Made by a program: the position numbers and the translations under genes
Assembly (NCBI RefSeq): GCF_019175365.1
Contig: NZ_CP059572.1
Coordinates: forward strand, 2,356,001-2,420,000
DNA from: Actinomadura graeca
GTDB taxonomy: Bacteria; Actinomycetota; Actinomycetes; Streptosporangiales; Streptosporangiaceae
Reading direction: 5' to 3'
Length of the DNA stretch: 64,000 nt
The notes under the pieces: model-generated
Told to the model about the DNA's origin: nothing
What the model saw: the letters and a program-made list of their open reading frames with translations, nothing else
Database searches by the model: none
Shown here: piece after piece, positions 45,423 to 54,660 of the stretch
Layout: each line of letters begins with the position of its first letter
How positions within the stretch are numbered: position 1 is the first letter of the stretch

Positions 45423-46300
45423 ACTCCGGGTCGGTGCTCGACCTGAGCCGGTGGGCCGTCGCCTCCTTCGCGGAGGACGCCCACCGGCACCCGGGGTCTC
45501 CGGCCGGGCCCGCCTGGCCGGGGTCCCTGGACGGATCGAGCGCGCCGGCCCCGAGCGCCGCCAGGATGAACGACTACCTCCTCGGCGGCAAGGACAACTA
45601 CGCGGCGGACCGGGAGATGGCGGAGTGGGCGCTGCTGAAGGCGCCGGTCATCTCCCGGCTCGTCCGGGCGGGCCGGGAGTTCGCCCGGCACGCCGTCGGC
45701 CACCTCGCCCGGGAGGCGGGGCTGCGGCAGTTCATCGACGTCGGATGCGGGCTTCCCGGGACGGACGGCGTCGCCGGCGCCGTCCGCGCCTCAGGCGGGG
45801 CCTGCCGGGTCGGATACGTCGACAACGACCCGATGGTGATCGCGCACGCGCGGGCGCTGCTCGCCGTGGACGCGGGGACGTGCGCGGTCGCCGCGGACGT
45901 CCGTGACCCCGCCGGGCTGCTGGCCCATCCGGAGCTGCTGCGGGTGATCGACCCCGACCGGCCGGCGGGGCTGCTGCTGTTCGGCGTGCTGGACCACCTC
46001 ACCGACGAGGACGACCCCGGCGGCGTCCTCGCCGGGCTGGTGGCGGGCCTCGCCCCGGGGAGCCATGTGGCGCTCACCCATGCCGAGCGGACGCCCGCCC
46101 TGGACACCGTCGCGGTGCTCCTCCAGGAGGCGGGGGTGCCTTTCACGCCCCGCGGCCCGGACGAGATCGCCGGCATCTGCGCCGGCCTGGAGAAACGCGC
46201 CGGCCTGGAAATGCTGGACGACTCCGGCGAGCACCCGCCGATCATCTCCGGCGGGGACCCGCTGCCACTCACCGGTTTCATCGGACGCAAGCCAGAGTGA
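45419..46300 (+). CDS. DUF574-type S-adenosyl methyltransferase
   Basis: A 293-residue protein from GTG 45419, overlapping the previous stop (GTGA); ATG 45407 is possible. The family hallmark ARMNDYLLGGKDNYAADR is present, followed by the SAM-binding core IDVGCGLPG, CRVGYVDNDPMVIAHARALL, and LLLFGVLDHLTDED. This family (PF04672) is expanded in streptomycete-like genomes, and the natural substrate is not established. Coupled to the RsbW-like gene upstream and followed by a helix-turn-helix gene, a frequent arrangement. Confidence 0.88.
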   Translation: MNSGSVLDLSRWAVASFAEDAHRHPGSPAGPAWPGSLDGSSAPAPSAARMNDYLLGGKDNYAADREMAEWALLKAPVISRLVRAGREFARHAVGHLAREAGLRQFIDVGCGLPGTDGVAGAVRASGGACRVGYVDNDPMVIAHARALLAVDAGTCAVAADVRDPAGLLAHPELLRVIDPDRPAGLLLFGVLDHLTDEDDPGGVLAGLVAGLAPGSHVALTHAERTPALDTVAVLLQEAGVPFTPRGPDEIAGICAGLEKRAGLEMLDDSGEHPPIISGGDPLPLTGFIGRKPE

Positions 46301-46420
46301 CTCTCCGCCATGATATTAACGCTCAGTGATCGCAAGCCCACCCGCACCGGCGATCTGTTCCGCCCGTCTGAGGCTTCGCTAGGATCGGACTTCCACCAAG
46401 TCCAGGTCCAAGGGCGAGTC

Positions 46421-47467
46421 ATGACAACGGACGGCGAGCCGAGGTCTCTCTCCGAAATCACCAAGGACATGGGTCTCAACATGTCCGACGTCGCGGCCTT
46501 CTCCGGGCTGGACGAGAGCACCATTTTCCGACTTTGGGACAACACAGAATGGCTTGACAGGGTCAGCGGCAGATCCCTGCAGAGCCTCATGTCGTCGGTA
46601 CCGGGAATCGCCGAGTACTCGAAGGCGCACGCCGTCCGCAAACGCCGGGACGGGCTCGTGGCCGACCTGCACTCCGAGGGGCTCACGGTCGACCTGAAGG
46701 CGTTCGAGGAATCCACCGTCTCCCAGCAGCACCTGCTGAACGCCCTGGAGGCGGCGCTGTACATCATGCGCGGCGAGGCGACCCAGAAGACCTCCTCCTA
46801 CATCGCCCGCTTCTGGGGCCGTGAGCAGGACCGCGCACTGTCGGCCCTCTACTCCACCCAGCCCGGCGAGGGCCTGCTGGACGACCCGCAGAAGCTGTAC
46901 GAGTCGTCGATCGACCTGGCGCCCCGGCTGAACCGCAAGACCTACTCGTTCCATTCGATCCTGGCGCTGAACGTCCTCACGCACCAGGTCAGCAAAGTGA
47001 CCGGGGCGCTGGAGGCCGACCTCGGCTTCGAGGTGCCCGGCCGGCAGACCGCGTTCATGATGCGCGGCGTCGTCATGGGCTACCTCATCAGCTCCGGTGA
47101 CCTCGAACTCGCCGAGAGATACCGCAAGGAGCTCGACAACACCCCGGTGTACGCGGCCCTGGAGGAATGGGCCTTCCCCACCTACTCGCGCGATGGGCGA
47201 CTAAGCTCCGACTTCACACTGCCCAGCTCCCTGGTGCTCGTCAACACGGCACGAGAGGTCTTGCGGGAGATCGTCGTCTACAACGACGCCTATGTGTACT
47301 ACCTGGCGTCGACGTACATCCCGCTGGCCCTGAAACGCGACCCCACGTTCGGCGGGAAGCTCAAAGAGCTGATCCTGACGCTGGAACTGCGCGGGGCCGA
47401 CTGCCAGGACAGAAAAATCCGCGAAACCTGCCACGCACTGGTGAGGCGGCTCAAGGGCATGGTTTGA
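46421..47467 (+). CDS. Helix-turn-helix regulator-like protein, uncharacterised
   Basis: A 348-residue protein from ATG 46421. The first 60 residues look like a DNA-binding helix-turn-helix (ITKDMGLNMSDVAAFSGLDESTIFRLW), with the second helix marked by the DVAAFSGL turn. The remainder is mostly helical, without TPR consensus or membrane segments; I do not recognise the family. It lies behind a 120-bp gap that contains a 14-bp repeat (46295-46308) also found at 44693-44706. Likely regulates the local cluster (inference). Confidence 0.6.
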   Translation: MTTDGEPRSLSEITKDMGLNMSDVAAFSGLDESTIFRLWDNTEWLDRVSGRSLQSLMSSVPGIAEYSKAHAVRKRRDGLVADLHSEGLTVDLKAFEESTVSQQHLLNALEAALYIMRGEATQKTSSYIARFWGREQDRALSALYSTQPGEGLLDDPQKLYESSIDLAPRLNRKTYSFHSILALNVLTHQVSKVTGALEADLGFEVPGRQTAFMMRGVVMGYLISSGDLELAERYRKELDNTPVYAALEEWAFPTYSRDGRLSSDFTLPSSLVLVNTAREVLREIVVYNDAYVYYLASTYIPLALKRDPTFGGKLKELILTLELRGADCQDRKIRETCHALVRRLKGMV

Positions 47468-47493
47468 ACCCCCATGCCGAGGGAGGGGAGCTG

Positions 47494-48261
47494 GTGGAAA
47501 ACACGGCGCGAGCACTCGCGAACCTGACACACAAGAGATGGGAGTCCAATGCCGACTACTGGGTGAAGATCATTCGGGAGCGGCGGGACCGGTACCGCAC
47601 CGAGCTCACGGACGCGGCCGTCCTGGACGCGGTCGGCCCGTGCGAGGGGCTGCGGGTCCTGGACGCCGGGTGCGGCGAGGGCTACCTCGCCCGCACGCTG
47701 GCCTCGCGGGGCGCCGACGTCGTCGGCGTCGACGCCTGCCGGAGCCTGGTCGACGCGGCGGGGGCCGTCCACGCGGACGCGTCCGGGGGCTCGCTGGCGT
47801 TCACCTGCGCGAGCGTCGACGCGATGCCCGTGGACGACAAGGGGTTCGACCTGGTCGTCTGCAACCACCTGTTCAGCCATCTGCCGGATCCGACGGACGC
47901 GATCGTCGAGTTCGGCCGGGTGCTGAAACCCGGGGGGCGGCTGATCATACTCACCCTGCACCCCTGTTTCTATGTCGAGCACTCCGAGCGGGGCGCCATG
48001 CACGCCGTCCCGGCGGCGCAGTACTTCGCCGCACGCGGCATCGACCAGCACTTCCTGGTGGACGGCCTGGAGTCACCGGCGATGATCACATCGTGGCTCC
48101 GGCCGCTGGAATTCTACTCTGGAACGCTCCGAGACGCCGGTTTCGTCATCGCCGACCTGCGCGAGCCGCACCCGACGGAAGACCAGCTGGCGAACGACCC
48201 GTGGTGGCGCCGGGGCTTCCCGACGGCCATGTTCATGCTGCTCATCGCCGAGCGCCGCTGA
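47494..48261 (+). CDS. Class I SAM-dependent methyltransferase
   Basis: A 255-residue enzyme from GTG 47494, with GGGAGGGGAG just upstream. Core motifs: I, LRVLDAGCGEGYLARTLASRG; acidic loop VVGVDACRSLV; II, FDLVVCNHLFSHLPD; III, LKPGGRLIILTLHPCFY. The pattern is that of ubiE-like small-molecule methyltransferases, with a C-terminal cap (LRPLEFYSGTLRDAGF). Substrate unknown. It follows the regulator after 26 bp and may be in its operon. Confidence 0.88.
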   Translation: MENTARALANLTHKRWESNADYWVKIIRERRDRYRTELTDAAVLDAVGPCEGLRVLDAGCGEGYLARTLASRGADVVGVDACRSLVDAAGAVHADASGGSLAFTCASVDAMPVDDKGFDLVVCNHLFSHLPDPTDAIVEFGRVLKPGGRLIILTLHPCFYVEHSERGAMHAVPAAQYFAARGIDQHFLVDGLESPAMITSWLRPLEFYSGTLRDAGFVIADLREPHPTEDQLANDPWWRRGFPTAMFMLLIAERR

Positions 48262-48306
48262 GCGGCCCCGGCGGGCGCCCGCAGGGGCGGGCGTAGAGTC
48301 CGGCGC

Positions 48307-48906
48307 GTGGCCGACACGGACCGGACGCGGTGGAACACCAAGTACGAGGGAGGTGCGGACGCGCCGTTCACGGCGCATCCGCTGACGGCGCGCGCGCTGT
48401 CGCTCGCGCTTCCGGACGGCCCCATGCTCGATCTGGCGTCGGGGCCGTCCGGGAACGCACTGCTGGCCGCCCGGCATGGGCGCGACGTGCTCGCGGTGGA
48501 CATCTCCGACGTCGCCCTGCGGCGCCTCGACCAGGAGGCGCGGCGCCGCGGCGTCTCCGGCCTCGTCCGTACCGAGGAGGCCGATCTGGAGGTCTGGCGG
48601 CCCGAGGCGGGCGCCTTCGCGTTCGTGCTGTGCGCCGGCTACTGGGACCGCGCGCTCTTCGAGCCCGCCACCCGGGCGGTGATGCCCGGCGGGCTGCTCG
48701 CCTGGGAGGCGTTCACCCTGGACGCCAGGAGCGCACGCCCGTCGCTTCCGGGCGAGTGGTGCCTGGCCGAGGGCGAGCCCGCGTCGCTGCTCCCGGCCGG
48801 ATCCGCCGTCCTGGAGCAGGCCGACCTCCCAAAGAGCGGCAAACGCCGTCTCCTGGCCCGCCTGCCCGGTCAGCCGAGATCGACGTCGACGACCACGGGC
48901 GCGTGA
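48307..48906 (+). CDS. Class I methyltransferase, TehB/TPMT-like
   Basis: A 199-residue protein from GTG 48307. W-N-T-K-Y at residues 9-13 is the N-terminal marker of the tellurite-resistance/thiopurine methyltransferase-like group, followed by MLDLASGPSGNALLAARHG (motif I, degenerate G-x-G), VLAVDISDVALRRL and FAFVLCAGYWDRALFEPATRAVMPGGLLAWEAF. No further domain. The 3' end overlaps the convergent exonuclease gene by 37 bp. Confidence 0.83.
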   Translation: MADTDRTRWNTKYEGGADAPFTAHPLTARALSLALPDGPMLDLASGPSGNALLAARHGRDVLAVDISDVALRRLDQEARRRGVSGLVRTEEADLEVWRPEAGAFAFVLCAGYWDRALFEPATRAVMPGGLLAWEAFTLDARSARPSLPGEWCLAEGEPASLLPAGSAVLEQADLPKSGKRRLLARLPGQPRSTSTTTGA

Positions 48907-49724
48907 TCGGACGGGCCCTTGCCCTTGCGCGCCTCACGGTCCACATAGGCGGAGCGGACCTTTCCGGCGAGCGGCTCGCTCGCGTAGAAGAGATCGATGC
49001 GCATGCCCATGTTCTTGTGGAACATCCCGGCCCGGTAGTCCCAGTAGGTATAGGGGTGGGGGCCCTTCATCGGGGTGGGGACCACGTCGCGGAGACCGAG
49101 GTCCAGCAGGTCGGCCAGGGCCTGCCGCTCGGGGACGGTGACGTGCGTCGATCCCGTGAAGGCGGACGGGTCCCAGACGTCGGCGTCCGTCGGCGCCACG
49201 TTGTAGTCGCCACAGGCCACGAGCGGGCGGTCGTGCCGCAGTTCCTCCGCCAGCGCCGCCCGGAGGGCCGCGAACCAGTCGAGCTTGTAGGAGTAATGCG
49301 CCGATTCCGGGGTGCGGCCGTTCGGAGCGTAAAGGGACCAGACGCGCACCCCGCCACATGTGGCACCTATGGCCCGGGCCTCAGGGCCTGGCAGGACGGG
49401 CTCGGCCAGATCGGGGAGACGGGCCTGACCCGTCTTCTCGGCTTCGAGGTCCGCATCCTCGCCGCCGTAGCCGGGTTCGCCTGGGAAACCCCGTGAGACG
49501 TCCTCCAGGCCCACTCTGGAGAGCACCGCGACGCCGTTCCAGCGGCCATCGCCATGGGCCGCGGTCTCATAGCCCAGTTCCGCCATTTCTGCCGAAGGGA
49601 AGGCGCCCGCGTGACACTTGGTCTCCTGGAGGCACAGGACGTCCGGTCCCGCCTCTTCCAGCCAGGCCAGCAGGCGGGGCAGCCGTGCCTTCACCGAATT
49701 GACGTTCCATGTCGCGAGACGCAT
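48870..49724 (-). CDS. xthA: Exodeoxyribonuclease III (AP endonuclease family)
   Basis: A 284-residue DNA-repair nuclease from ATG 49724. Signature blocks of the EEP fold: MRLATWNVNSVKARLPRLLAWL (metal-binding Asn), DVLCLQETKC (Glu), YAPNGRTP, ACGDYNVAP (Asp, Asn), and SDHAPVVVDVDL (Asp-His). It repairs abasic sites and removes 3' blocks from DNA. In the middle, residues 78-110 are a lineage-specific insertion (EDADLEAEKTGQARLPDLAE) longer than in E. coli XthA. Confidence 0.92.
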   Translation of the reverse strand: MRLATWNVNSVKARLPRLLAWLEEAGPDVLCLQETKCHAGAFPSAEMAELGYETAAHGDGRWNGVAVLSRVGLEDVSRGFPGEPGYGGEDADLEAEKTGQARLPDLAEPVLPGPEARAIGATCGGVRVWSLYAPNGRTPESAHYSYKLDWFAALRAALAEELRHDRPLVACGDYNVAPTDADVWDPSAFTGSTHVTVPERQALADLLDLGLRDVVPTPMKGPHPYTYWDYRAGMFHKNMGMRIDLFYASEPLAGKVRSAYVDREARKGKGPSDHAPVVVDVDLG

Positions 49725-49958
49725 TCTCCCAGCCTGCCACCCCGCCAGGCCGCGGTGACGTGAGACCGCCGCCCCGCGGCAGTATCCTGGCGGCTCCCGT
49801 TCCCCTGCCATGTGCCCTCCCGGACCGGCACCGGCCATCGTTTTGACCGGTAGATTGCGGGTCGGCTACTTTGCTCGGTTTTCACGCTGCGCTTAGACCG
49901 GCGGTGGAAGGGTGGCCACAGTTCGTGATGTCGTCGAAGCCGGAGCGAGTGAGGAAAC

Positions 49959-51101
49959 ATGTCCGAGGATGACAAGCCCCGCGGCGAGCCGGCGGTCAAG
50001 GCGAAGGCGAAGATCCCGAACGCCAAGAGCATCCGCAGCCCGGAGTTCACCCCCCACGGCATCAGCGCCGGGCGCGGCAGCGGGCCGTCCCGGCCGTCCG
50101 GGCTGACCGCGGCCCAGGCCCGCAAGCGCCGGATCGCCTCGACCGCCGGGGTGGTCGTCGCGCTCGCCGCCATCATCGGCGGCACCGCCTACTGGGTGAC
50201 CCGCCCCGGCCCCGACATCTCGGTCAGCGGCAAGTTCGCCGCCGAGCCCAAGGTCAAGATCCCCAAGAGCCTCGAACCGGCGGACAAGCTCAAGGTGACC
50301 ACGGCGATCAAGGGCAACGGCCCCGCCATCGCCGACGGCGACACCATGTTCGTCAAGTACGTCTTCTACCAGTGGTCCGCGAAGACCTCCGACGACTCCA
50401 AGGACAAGAGCACCAGCAAGCAGCTCGGCTCGTCCTACCAGCAGCAGCAGGGGCAGCCCGACCGGCCGCTGGTCGTCGGCAAGAGCGGCGTCAAGGGCCT
50501 GGACAAGGGGCTGGTCGGGCAGACCGCGGGAAGCCGCGTGGTCCTGGAGATCCCGCCGTCGATGGGCTTCGGCGAGCAGGGCACGCAGCTCGGGCTCAGC
50601 AACAAGGACTCGGTCCTGTTCGTCGTGGACGTGCAGGCGACCGTCCACAAGAACGCCGCCCCGCAGGGCACCGAGAAGAAGCTCGACGACAAGAAGCTCC
50701 CCAAGGTCGAGGACAAGGGCGCCGGCAAGGCCCCCAAGGTCACGATGCCCAAGGAGGACGCGCCGTCCAAGCTCCAGGTCAAGACCCTCGTCGAGGGGAC
50801 CGGCCCGGCGCTGGCCAAGGGCGACGAGGCGGTCGTCAACTACCAGGGGCAGATCTGGAAGAACGGCAAGGTCTTCGACTCCAGCTGGACGTCGGGCCAG
50901 CCGGCGAAGTTCCCGATCGGGACCGGCGGCACCGTCCCCGGCTTCGACAAGGGCCTCACCGGCGCGAAGATCGGCAGCCGCGTCATGCTCGTGCTGCCGC
51001 CGGCCGAGGGCTACGGCAAGAACGGCAACCCGCAGGCTGGTATCAAGGGTGACGACACACTCGTGTTCGTCGTGGACATTCTGGCCAAGATGGCCAAGTG
51101 A
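49959..51101 (+). CDS. Membrane-anchored double FKBP-type peptidyl-prolyl isomerase
   Basis: A 380-residue protein. Residues 1-58 are cytoplasmic and basic, 59-80 is a TM anchor (STAGVVVALAAIIGGTAYWV), and the rest is extracytoplasmic. Two FKBP-like domains follow: one at about 115-225 (LVVGKSGVKGLDKGLVGQTAGSRV) and a complete one at 280-380 (YQGQIWKNGKVFDSSW, VPGFDKGLTGAKIGSRV). The FKBP consensus is better in the second domain; the first carries a polar insertion (SYQQQQGQP). Assists folding of exported proteins. The upstream ATG 49959 is preceded by GAGGA 6-10 bp away. Confidence 0.9.
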   Translation: MSEDDKPRGEPAVKAKAKIPNAKSIRSPEFTPHGISAGRGSGPSRPSGLTAAQARKRRIASTAGVVVALAAIIGGTAYWVTRPGPDISVSGKFAAEPKVKIPKSLEPADKLKVTTAIKGNGPAIADGDTMFVKYVFYQWSAKTSDDSKDKSTSKQLGSSYQQQQGQPDRPLVVGKSGVKGLDKGLVGQTAGSRVVLEIPPSMGFGEQGTQLGLSNKDSVLFVVDVQATVHKNAAPQGTEKKLDDKKLPKVEDKGAGKAPKVTMPKEDAPSKLQVKTLVEGTGPALAKGDEAVVNYQGQIWKNGKVFDSSWTSGQPAKFPIGTGGTVPGFDKGLTGAKIGSRVMLVLPPAEGYGKNGNPQAGIKGDDTLVFVVDILAKMAK

Positions 51102-51104
51102 CCC

Positions 51105-51130
51105 CCGCCGCCGTCAAGCCTCGGCGGCGG
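51105..51130 (+). terminator. Hairpin terminator after the FKBP gene
   Basis: CCGCCGCCG and CGGCGGCGG form a 9-bp stem around an 8-nt loop, beginning 3 bp past the stop. Confidence 0.6.
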
Positions 51131-51421
51131 CACCGGGGTGGAGGGAGCGGCGGGGCGTCCGGTAGGGGCGCCCCGCCGCTCGACGTCCGGGCCCGTCCCG
51201 GCGTCCGGCCCGCCGTACAGCCCGGCGTACAGCCCGCCGTACAGCCCGGCGTGCGGGAGCGCCTTCCGGCCGTGCGACGCGCGTCACGTCAACCTGACGG
51301 CGGCATCGATCGTCTTCCTATTGATGAGGCCGAGAGTGTGCCGTGCCCGCCTTCAATGAGACCCGCCCGACGCATGGACGCCCTCAGGTATCGTCGGTAA
51401 CGCATTAATCACGGGGGGCTT
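51131..51421. other. PBP upstream region
   Basis: About 290 bp with no gene. It contains the 12-bp repeats at 51206-51253 and an AT-richer stretch near 51310-51410 where the promoter for the PBP should lie; GGGGGG 4-5 bp before GTG 51422 is the ribosome binding site. Confidence 0.45.
51206..51253 (+). repeat. 12-bp tandem repeat, four units
   Basis: Four units alternating CGGCCCGCCGTA/CAGCCCGGCGTA types, each 12 bp, head to tail. Confidence 0.75.
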
Positions 51422-54007
51422 GTGAGCATCGGCAGAAAGGGCCCGGAGGGCGACGAGCCCCGCGGGCAGGGCGAAGTGAATCGCGACGACTCGGCGGCGC
51501 GGCCGCCCGAGGACGGCGGCGGGGCCGCCACGGAGACCACCGAGACCACGGGCGAGCAGGTCACGGCATCGGCGGAGGACGACGAGACGGCCGAGTCGCA
51601 GACCCCGGCGCGGCGGGCCACCGCCACGCTGACCGCGGACGATTCCGAGCGACCCGGCACCGATTCCCCCCAGGAATCGGAATTCTCCGGCGAAGACGAC
51701 AGATCTCGGAACGGCGACAAGGACGTCACCGAAGCGGGCCTGAACCAGTCGGCGCCCTCCCCCGATACAAAAGCCGTGAAGGCCACCGGAGGGAAGACGC
51801 CGGCCGGCGAAGCGGGCGGGCGGCCGCCGCGCGGGCCCGCCGGACGGGGCAAGGGCGGCGGGGGCGGCAAGAAGCCGCGCAGCCGCAAGGCGCGGTACGC
51901 GCGGCGGTTCCTGTTCATCGTGCTCGGGTTCATCGGCTTCTGCATCGCCGCGTTCGGGATCGCCTACCTGTTCACGCCGGTCCCCTCGCCGCAGGAGCAG
52001 GCCATCGCGCAGGGCCCCGCGTTCTACTACTCCGACGGCAAGACGCTCATCGCCAAGACGGGCGTCAACCGCGACGCGGTCACCCTCGACAAGATCCCCA
52101 TGGGCGTCCGGAACGGGGTCATCGCGGCGGAGAACCGCAGCTTCTACCAGGACCCGGGCGTGTCCGTGCAGGGCACCACGCGCGCGTTCTGGTCGACGGT
52201 GACCGGGGAACAGCTCCAGGGCGGGTCCACGATCACCCAGCAGATGGTCCGCAACTACTACGGCGGCATCGGCAAGGAGCGGTCCGTCACCCGCAAGCTC
52301 AAAGAGATCATGGTCTCCCTGAAGGTCGGCCGGGAGAAGTCCAAGAACTGGATCCTGGAGCAGTACCTCAACACCATCTACTTCGGGCGCGACGCCTACG
52401 GGGTGCAGGCCGCGGCCAAGGCGTACTACGGCAAGGACGTCTCGGAACTGACCCCGGCGGAGGGCGCCTACCTCGCCGCGGCGATCCAGCAGCCGAGCAA
52501 CTTCTCCGACCCCACCGGCGCGCACCGGCCCTACGCCGAGCAGCGGTGGCGCGCGGTCGTCGCCAACATGGTGCGCGACGGCGCGGTCACCCAGGCCGAC
52601 GCGTCCGCGATGCGGTTCCCCGTCCCGGTGAGGCAGAAGATCACCGACATCCTCAAGGGCCAGAAGGGCTACATGGTCAACGTGGCCAAGAAGGAGCTCG
52701 TCGAGCGCCGTGGCTACAGCGAGGACGAGATCAACCGCAGCGGCCTGAAGATCACCACGACGTTCGACAGGCGGCTGATGGACGCGGTGAAGCAGGCCGT
52801 CACCGCCAGCACCCCGGACGGGATGAGCAAGCGCATCCGGACCGCGGTCGTGTCGGTCGACCCGTCCACCGGGCAGGTCCTCGCCTTCTACGGCGGGCGC
52901 GACTACCTGGACGAGATGGCCAGCAGCGCCTTCTACGACACCGCGCAGGTCGGGTCCGGCTTCAAGCCGATCGCGCTGGCCGCCGCGCTGGACGACGGCA
53001 AGAGCCTGATGAGCACCTACGACGGCAGCTCGCCGCAGTACTTCAACAACACCGCGATCAAGAACGACAGCGGCGAGAGCTTCGGGCAGGTGGACCTCGT
53101 CACCGCCACCGAGCACTCGGTCAACACCGCCTACGTCAACCTCGGCCAGGACATCGGCACCCGGCGGATCGCCGAGATGGCGGAGAAGATGGGCATACCC
53201 GCCGACCAGATGACCCCGGCGCAGCGGGCCGCGCCCACGTTCCCGCTCGGCGTCGTGTCGCTGCACCCCGTCCAGCAGGCCGGGGTCTACGGGACGTTCG
53301 CGGCGGAGGGCGTCCACCGGACCCCGTTCGTGGTCAAGGCCGTGACCGACGACAAGGGCGAGGCGCGCACGTTCGCCGAGAAGGGCAACCGGGCGTTCAG
53401 CACCCAGGTCGCCCGCGACGCGACGTACGCCATGCAGCGGGTCGTGCAGAGCGGCACCGGACGCGCCGCGCAGCTGCCCGACGGCCGCGACGTCGCGGGC
53501 AAGACCGGCACCACCAACGGCGGCCGCGCGATCTGGTTCAACGGCTTCATCCCGCAGATGGCGACGTCCGTCGCGATGTTCCGCACCGACAACAAGCCGC
53601 TGAACATCCCCGGATACGGCGCGTACGGAGGCCAGCTCCCCGCGCAGATCTGGAACGCGTACATGGGCGACGCGGTGAACATCAAGGGGTACGAGCACAA
53701 GTCCTTCGGCTCGCCGTCGGTGCAGACCGGCGGCTACGACGGGCCGCCGTACGATGGCAGGCCGGGCGGGACGGAGCCTCCGCGCACGTCCCTGCCGCCG
53801 CGCGACCCGCCGACCGGGGAGCCCGACGGCCCCGACGACCCCACGCCGCCCAGCAGCGGTCCCACGACCGGCCCGAGCGAGCCCGGCGGCGGTGACGAGC
53901 CCGGAGGCGACGGGGACGACGGCGGGACCGGCGGAGGAGGCGGCGGCACCGGCGGAGGAGGCACCGGAGGAGGCGGTCTCCCGACCCGCCCCCGCTCCGA
54001 AAGCTGA
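51422..54007 (+). CDS. Bifunctional class A penicillin-binding protein
   Basis: An 861-residue cell-wall synthase from GTG 51422. A cytoplasmic Glu/Asp/Ser-rich N-terminus of about 155 residues precedes a TM helix (about 160-185). The GT51 transglycosylase domain has AAENRSFYQDPGVS (catalytic Glu) and GGSTITQQ. The transpeptidase domain has Ser of QVGSGFKP (SxxK), HSVN (SxN) and AGKTGTTNGGRAIW (KTG). The last 110 residues are Pro/Gly/Thr-rich, as in other actinobacterial PonA-type PBPs. Polymerises and crosslinks peptidoglycan outside the membrane. Confidence 0.95.
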   Translation: MSIGRKGPEGDEPRGQGEVNRDDSAARPPEDGGGAATETTETTGEQVTASAEDDETAESQTPARRATATLTADDSERPGTDSPQESEFSGEDDRSRNGDKDVTEAGLNQSAPSPDTKAVKATGGKTPAGEAGGRPPRGPAGRGKGGGGGKKPRSRKARYARRFLFIVLGFIGFCIAAFGIAYLFTPVPSPQEQAIAQGPAFYYSDGKTLIAKTGVNRDAVTLDKIPMGVRNGVIAAENRSFYQDPGVSVQGTTRAFWSTVTGEQLQGGSTITQQMVRNYYGGIGKERSVTRKLKEIMVSLKVGREKSKNWILEQYLNTIYFGRDAYGVQAAAKAYYGKDVSELTPAEGAYLAAAIQQPSNFSDPTGAHRPYAEQRWRAVVANMVRDGAVTQADASAMRFPVPVRQKITDILKGQKGYMVNVAKKELVERRGYSEDEINRSGLKITTTFDRRLMDAVKQAVTASTPDGMSKRIRTAVVSVDPSTGQVLAFYGGRDYLDEMASSAFYDTAQVGSGFKPIALAAALDDGKSLMSTYDGSSPQYFNNTAIKNDSGESFGQVDLVTATEHSVNTAYVNLGQDIGTRRIAEMAEKMGIPADQMTPAQRAAPTFPLGVVSLHPVQQAGVYGTFAAEGVHRTPFVVKAVTDDKGEARTFAEKGNRAFSTQVARDATYAMQRVVQSGTGRAAQLPDGRDVAGKTGTTNGGRAIWFNGFIPQMATSVAMFRTDNKPLNIPGYGAYGGQLPAQIWNAYMGDAVNIKGYEHKSFGSPSVQTGGYDGPPYDGRPGGTEPPRTSLPPRDPPTGEPDGPDDPTPPSSGPTTGPSEPGGGDEPGGDGDDGGTGGGGGGTGGGGTGGGGLPTRPRSES

Positions 54008-54011
54008 CGCC

Positions 54012-54055
54012 GGACGGCCCGGCGCGCGGAAACACCTCCGCGCGCCGGGCCGTCC
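54012..54055. terminator. 19-bp-stem bidirectional terminator
   Basis: A perfect 19-bp inverted repeat (54012-54030 with 54037-54055, 6-nt loop) 5 bp after the PBP stop and 56 bp from the stop of the convergent lipoprotein gene. A part of it (GCCGGGCCGTCCGCG) recurs at about 54096-54110. Confidence 0.85.
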
Positions 54056-54110
54056 GCGCGCCGGACCCTCCTCCGCACCGGCTCCTCGGCGTGCCGGGCC
54101 GTCCGCGTGA

Positions 54111-54497
54111 TCAGTCGCAGGCCCTGCCGATCCGCGCGGGCGTGTCGCTGATCACCGTGTTGAGCTGGGAGGCGTCGCCCGTGCCGACGGCCGTGGCGGC
54201 GGCGCGCAGCCGGACCGCCTCCGCCGTCAGCGCCTTCTTCAGGTCGCCGTCGCCGGTCTTCCCGGCGAGCCCGTCCAGGCGTCCCGCCAGCTGCTCGGTC
54301 GCCTGCCTCCACTGGCCGGGTTCGGCCGCCGACACGGTCCGCACCTGCGTGACGTACTGCTCGAACGCCTTCCTGGTGTCCGCGCACACCTGGGCCGTGC
54401 CGCCACCTCCGCCCAGCACCCCGCACCCTCCCAGCAGGACGGACGCGCCGAGCGCCGCCACACCGCCCGCAAGCGCCCGGGCCACCCCGTACCGCAT
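54111..54497 (-). CDS. Small lipoprotein, hypothetical
   Basis: A 128-residue exported protein with a lipoprotein signal (hydrophobic core, lipobox VLLGGC around residues 20-25; Cys becomes the lipidated N-terminus). The mature part is helical (ADTRKAFEQYVTQVRTVS, QLAGRLDGLAGK) and ends in ARIGRACD. No known family; helical lipoproteins of this size are common in actinomycetes. Convergent with the PBP gene and divergent from the riboswitch-controlled aminotransferase. Confidence 0.75.
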   Translation of the reverse strand: MRYGVARALAGGVAALGASVLLGGCGVLGGGGGTAQVCADTRKAFEQYVTQVRTVSAAEPGQWRQATEQLAGRLDGLAGKTGDGDLKKALTAEAVRLRAAATAVGTGDASQLNTVISDTPARIGRACD

Positions 54498-54565
54498 CGC
54501 CCACTCCCTCTCGACTTCCGACGGGCCCTTCTGATCCCCGACAGGCTCCGCATATACTTCCGCAC

Positions 54566-54660
54566 TAGGTCATGAGTGCCAGCGCAAAGCCCCGGCTTGC
54601 TGGCCGGCAACCCTTCGTCCGCGATGGGGTGCCCCGGGTGAGGACCTGGCCGGGCGCGAC
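54566..54660 (+). ncRNA. SAM-IV-type S-adenosylmethionine riboswitch
   Basis: The sequence from AGGTCATGAGTGCCAGC at 54567 to the pairing GGACCT at 54642 matches the SAM-IV class found in Actinomycetales: P1 AGGTC/GACCT, the core GTGCCAGC, CCCCGGCTTGCTGGCCGG-like hairpin, CAACCC, and the downstream GGGGTGCCCCGGGTGA element that forms the pseudoknot. It ends about 60 nt before ATG 54719. SAM binding normally turns such genes down; the 3' GC-rich segment 54660-54710 is the likely expression platform. Confidence 0.85.

Noticed and set aside
51206..51253. CRISPR array
   Set aside because: Units are 12 bp, directly abutting, without spacers or cas genes.
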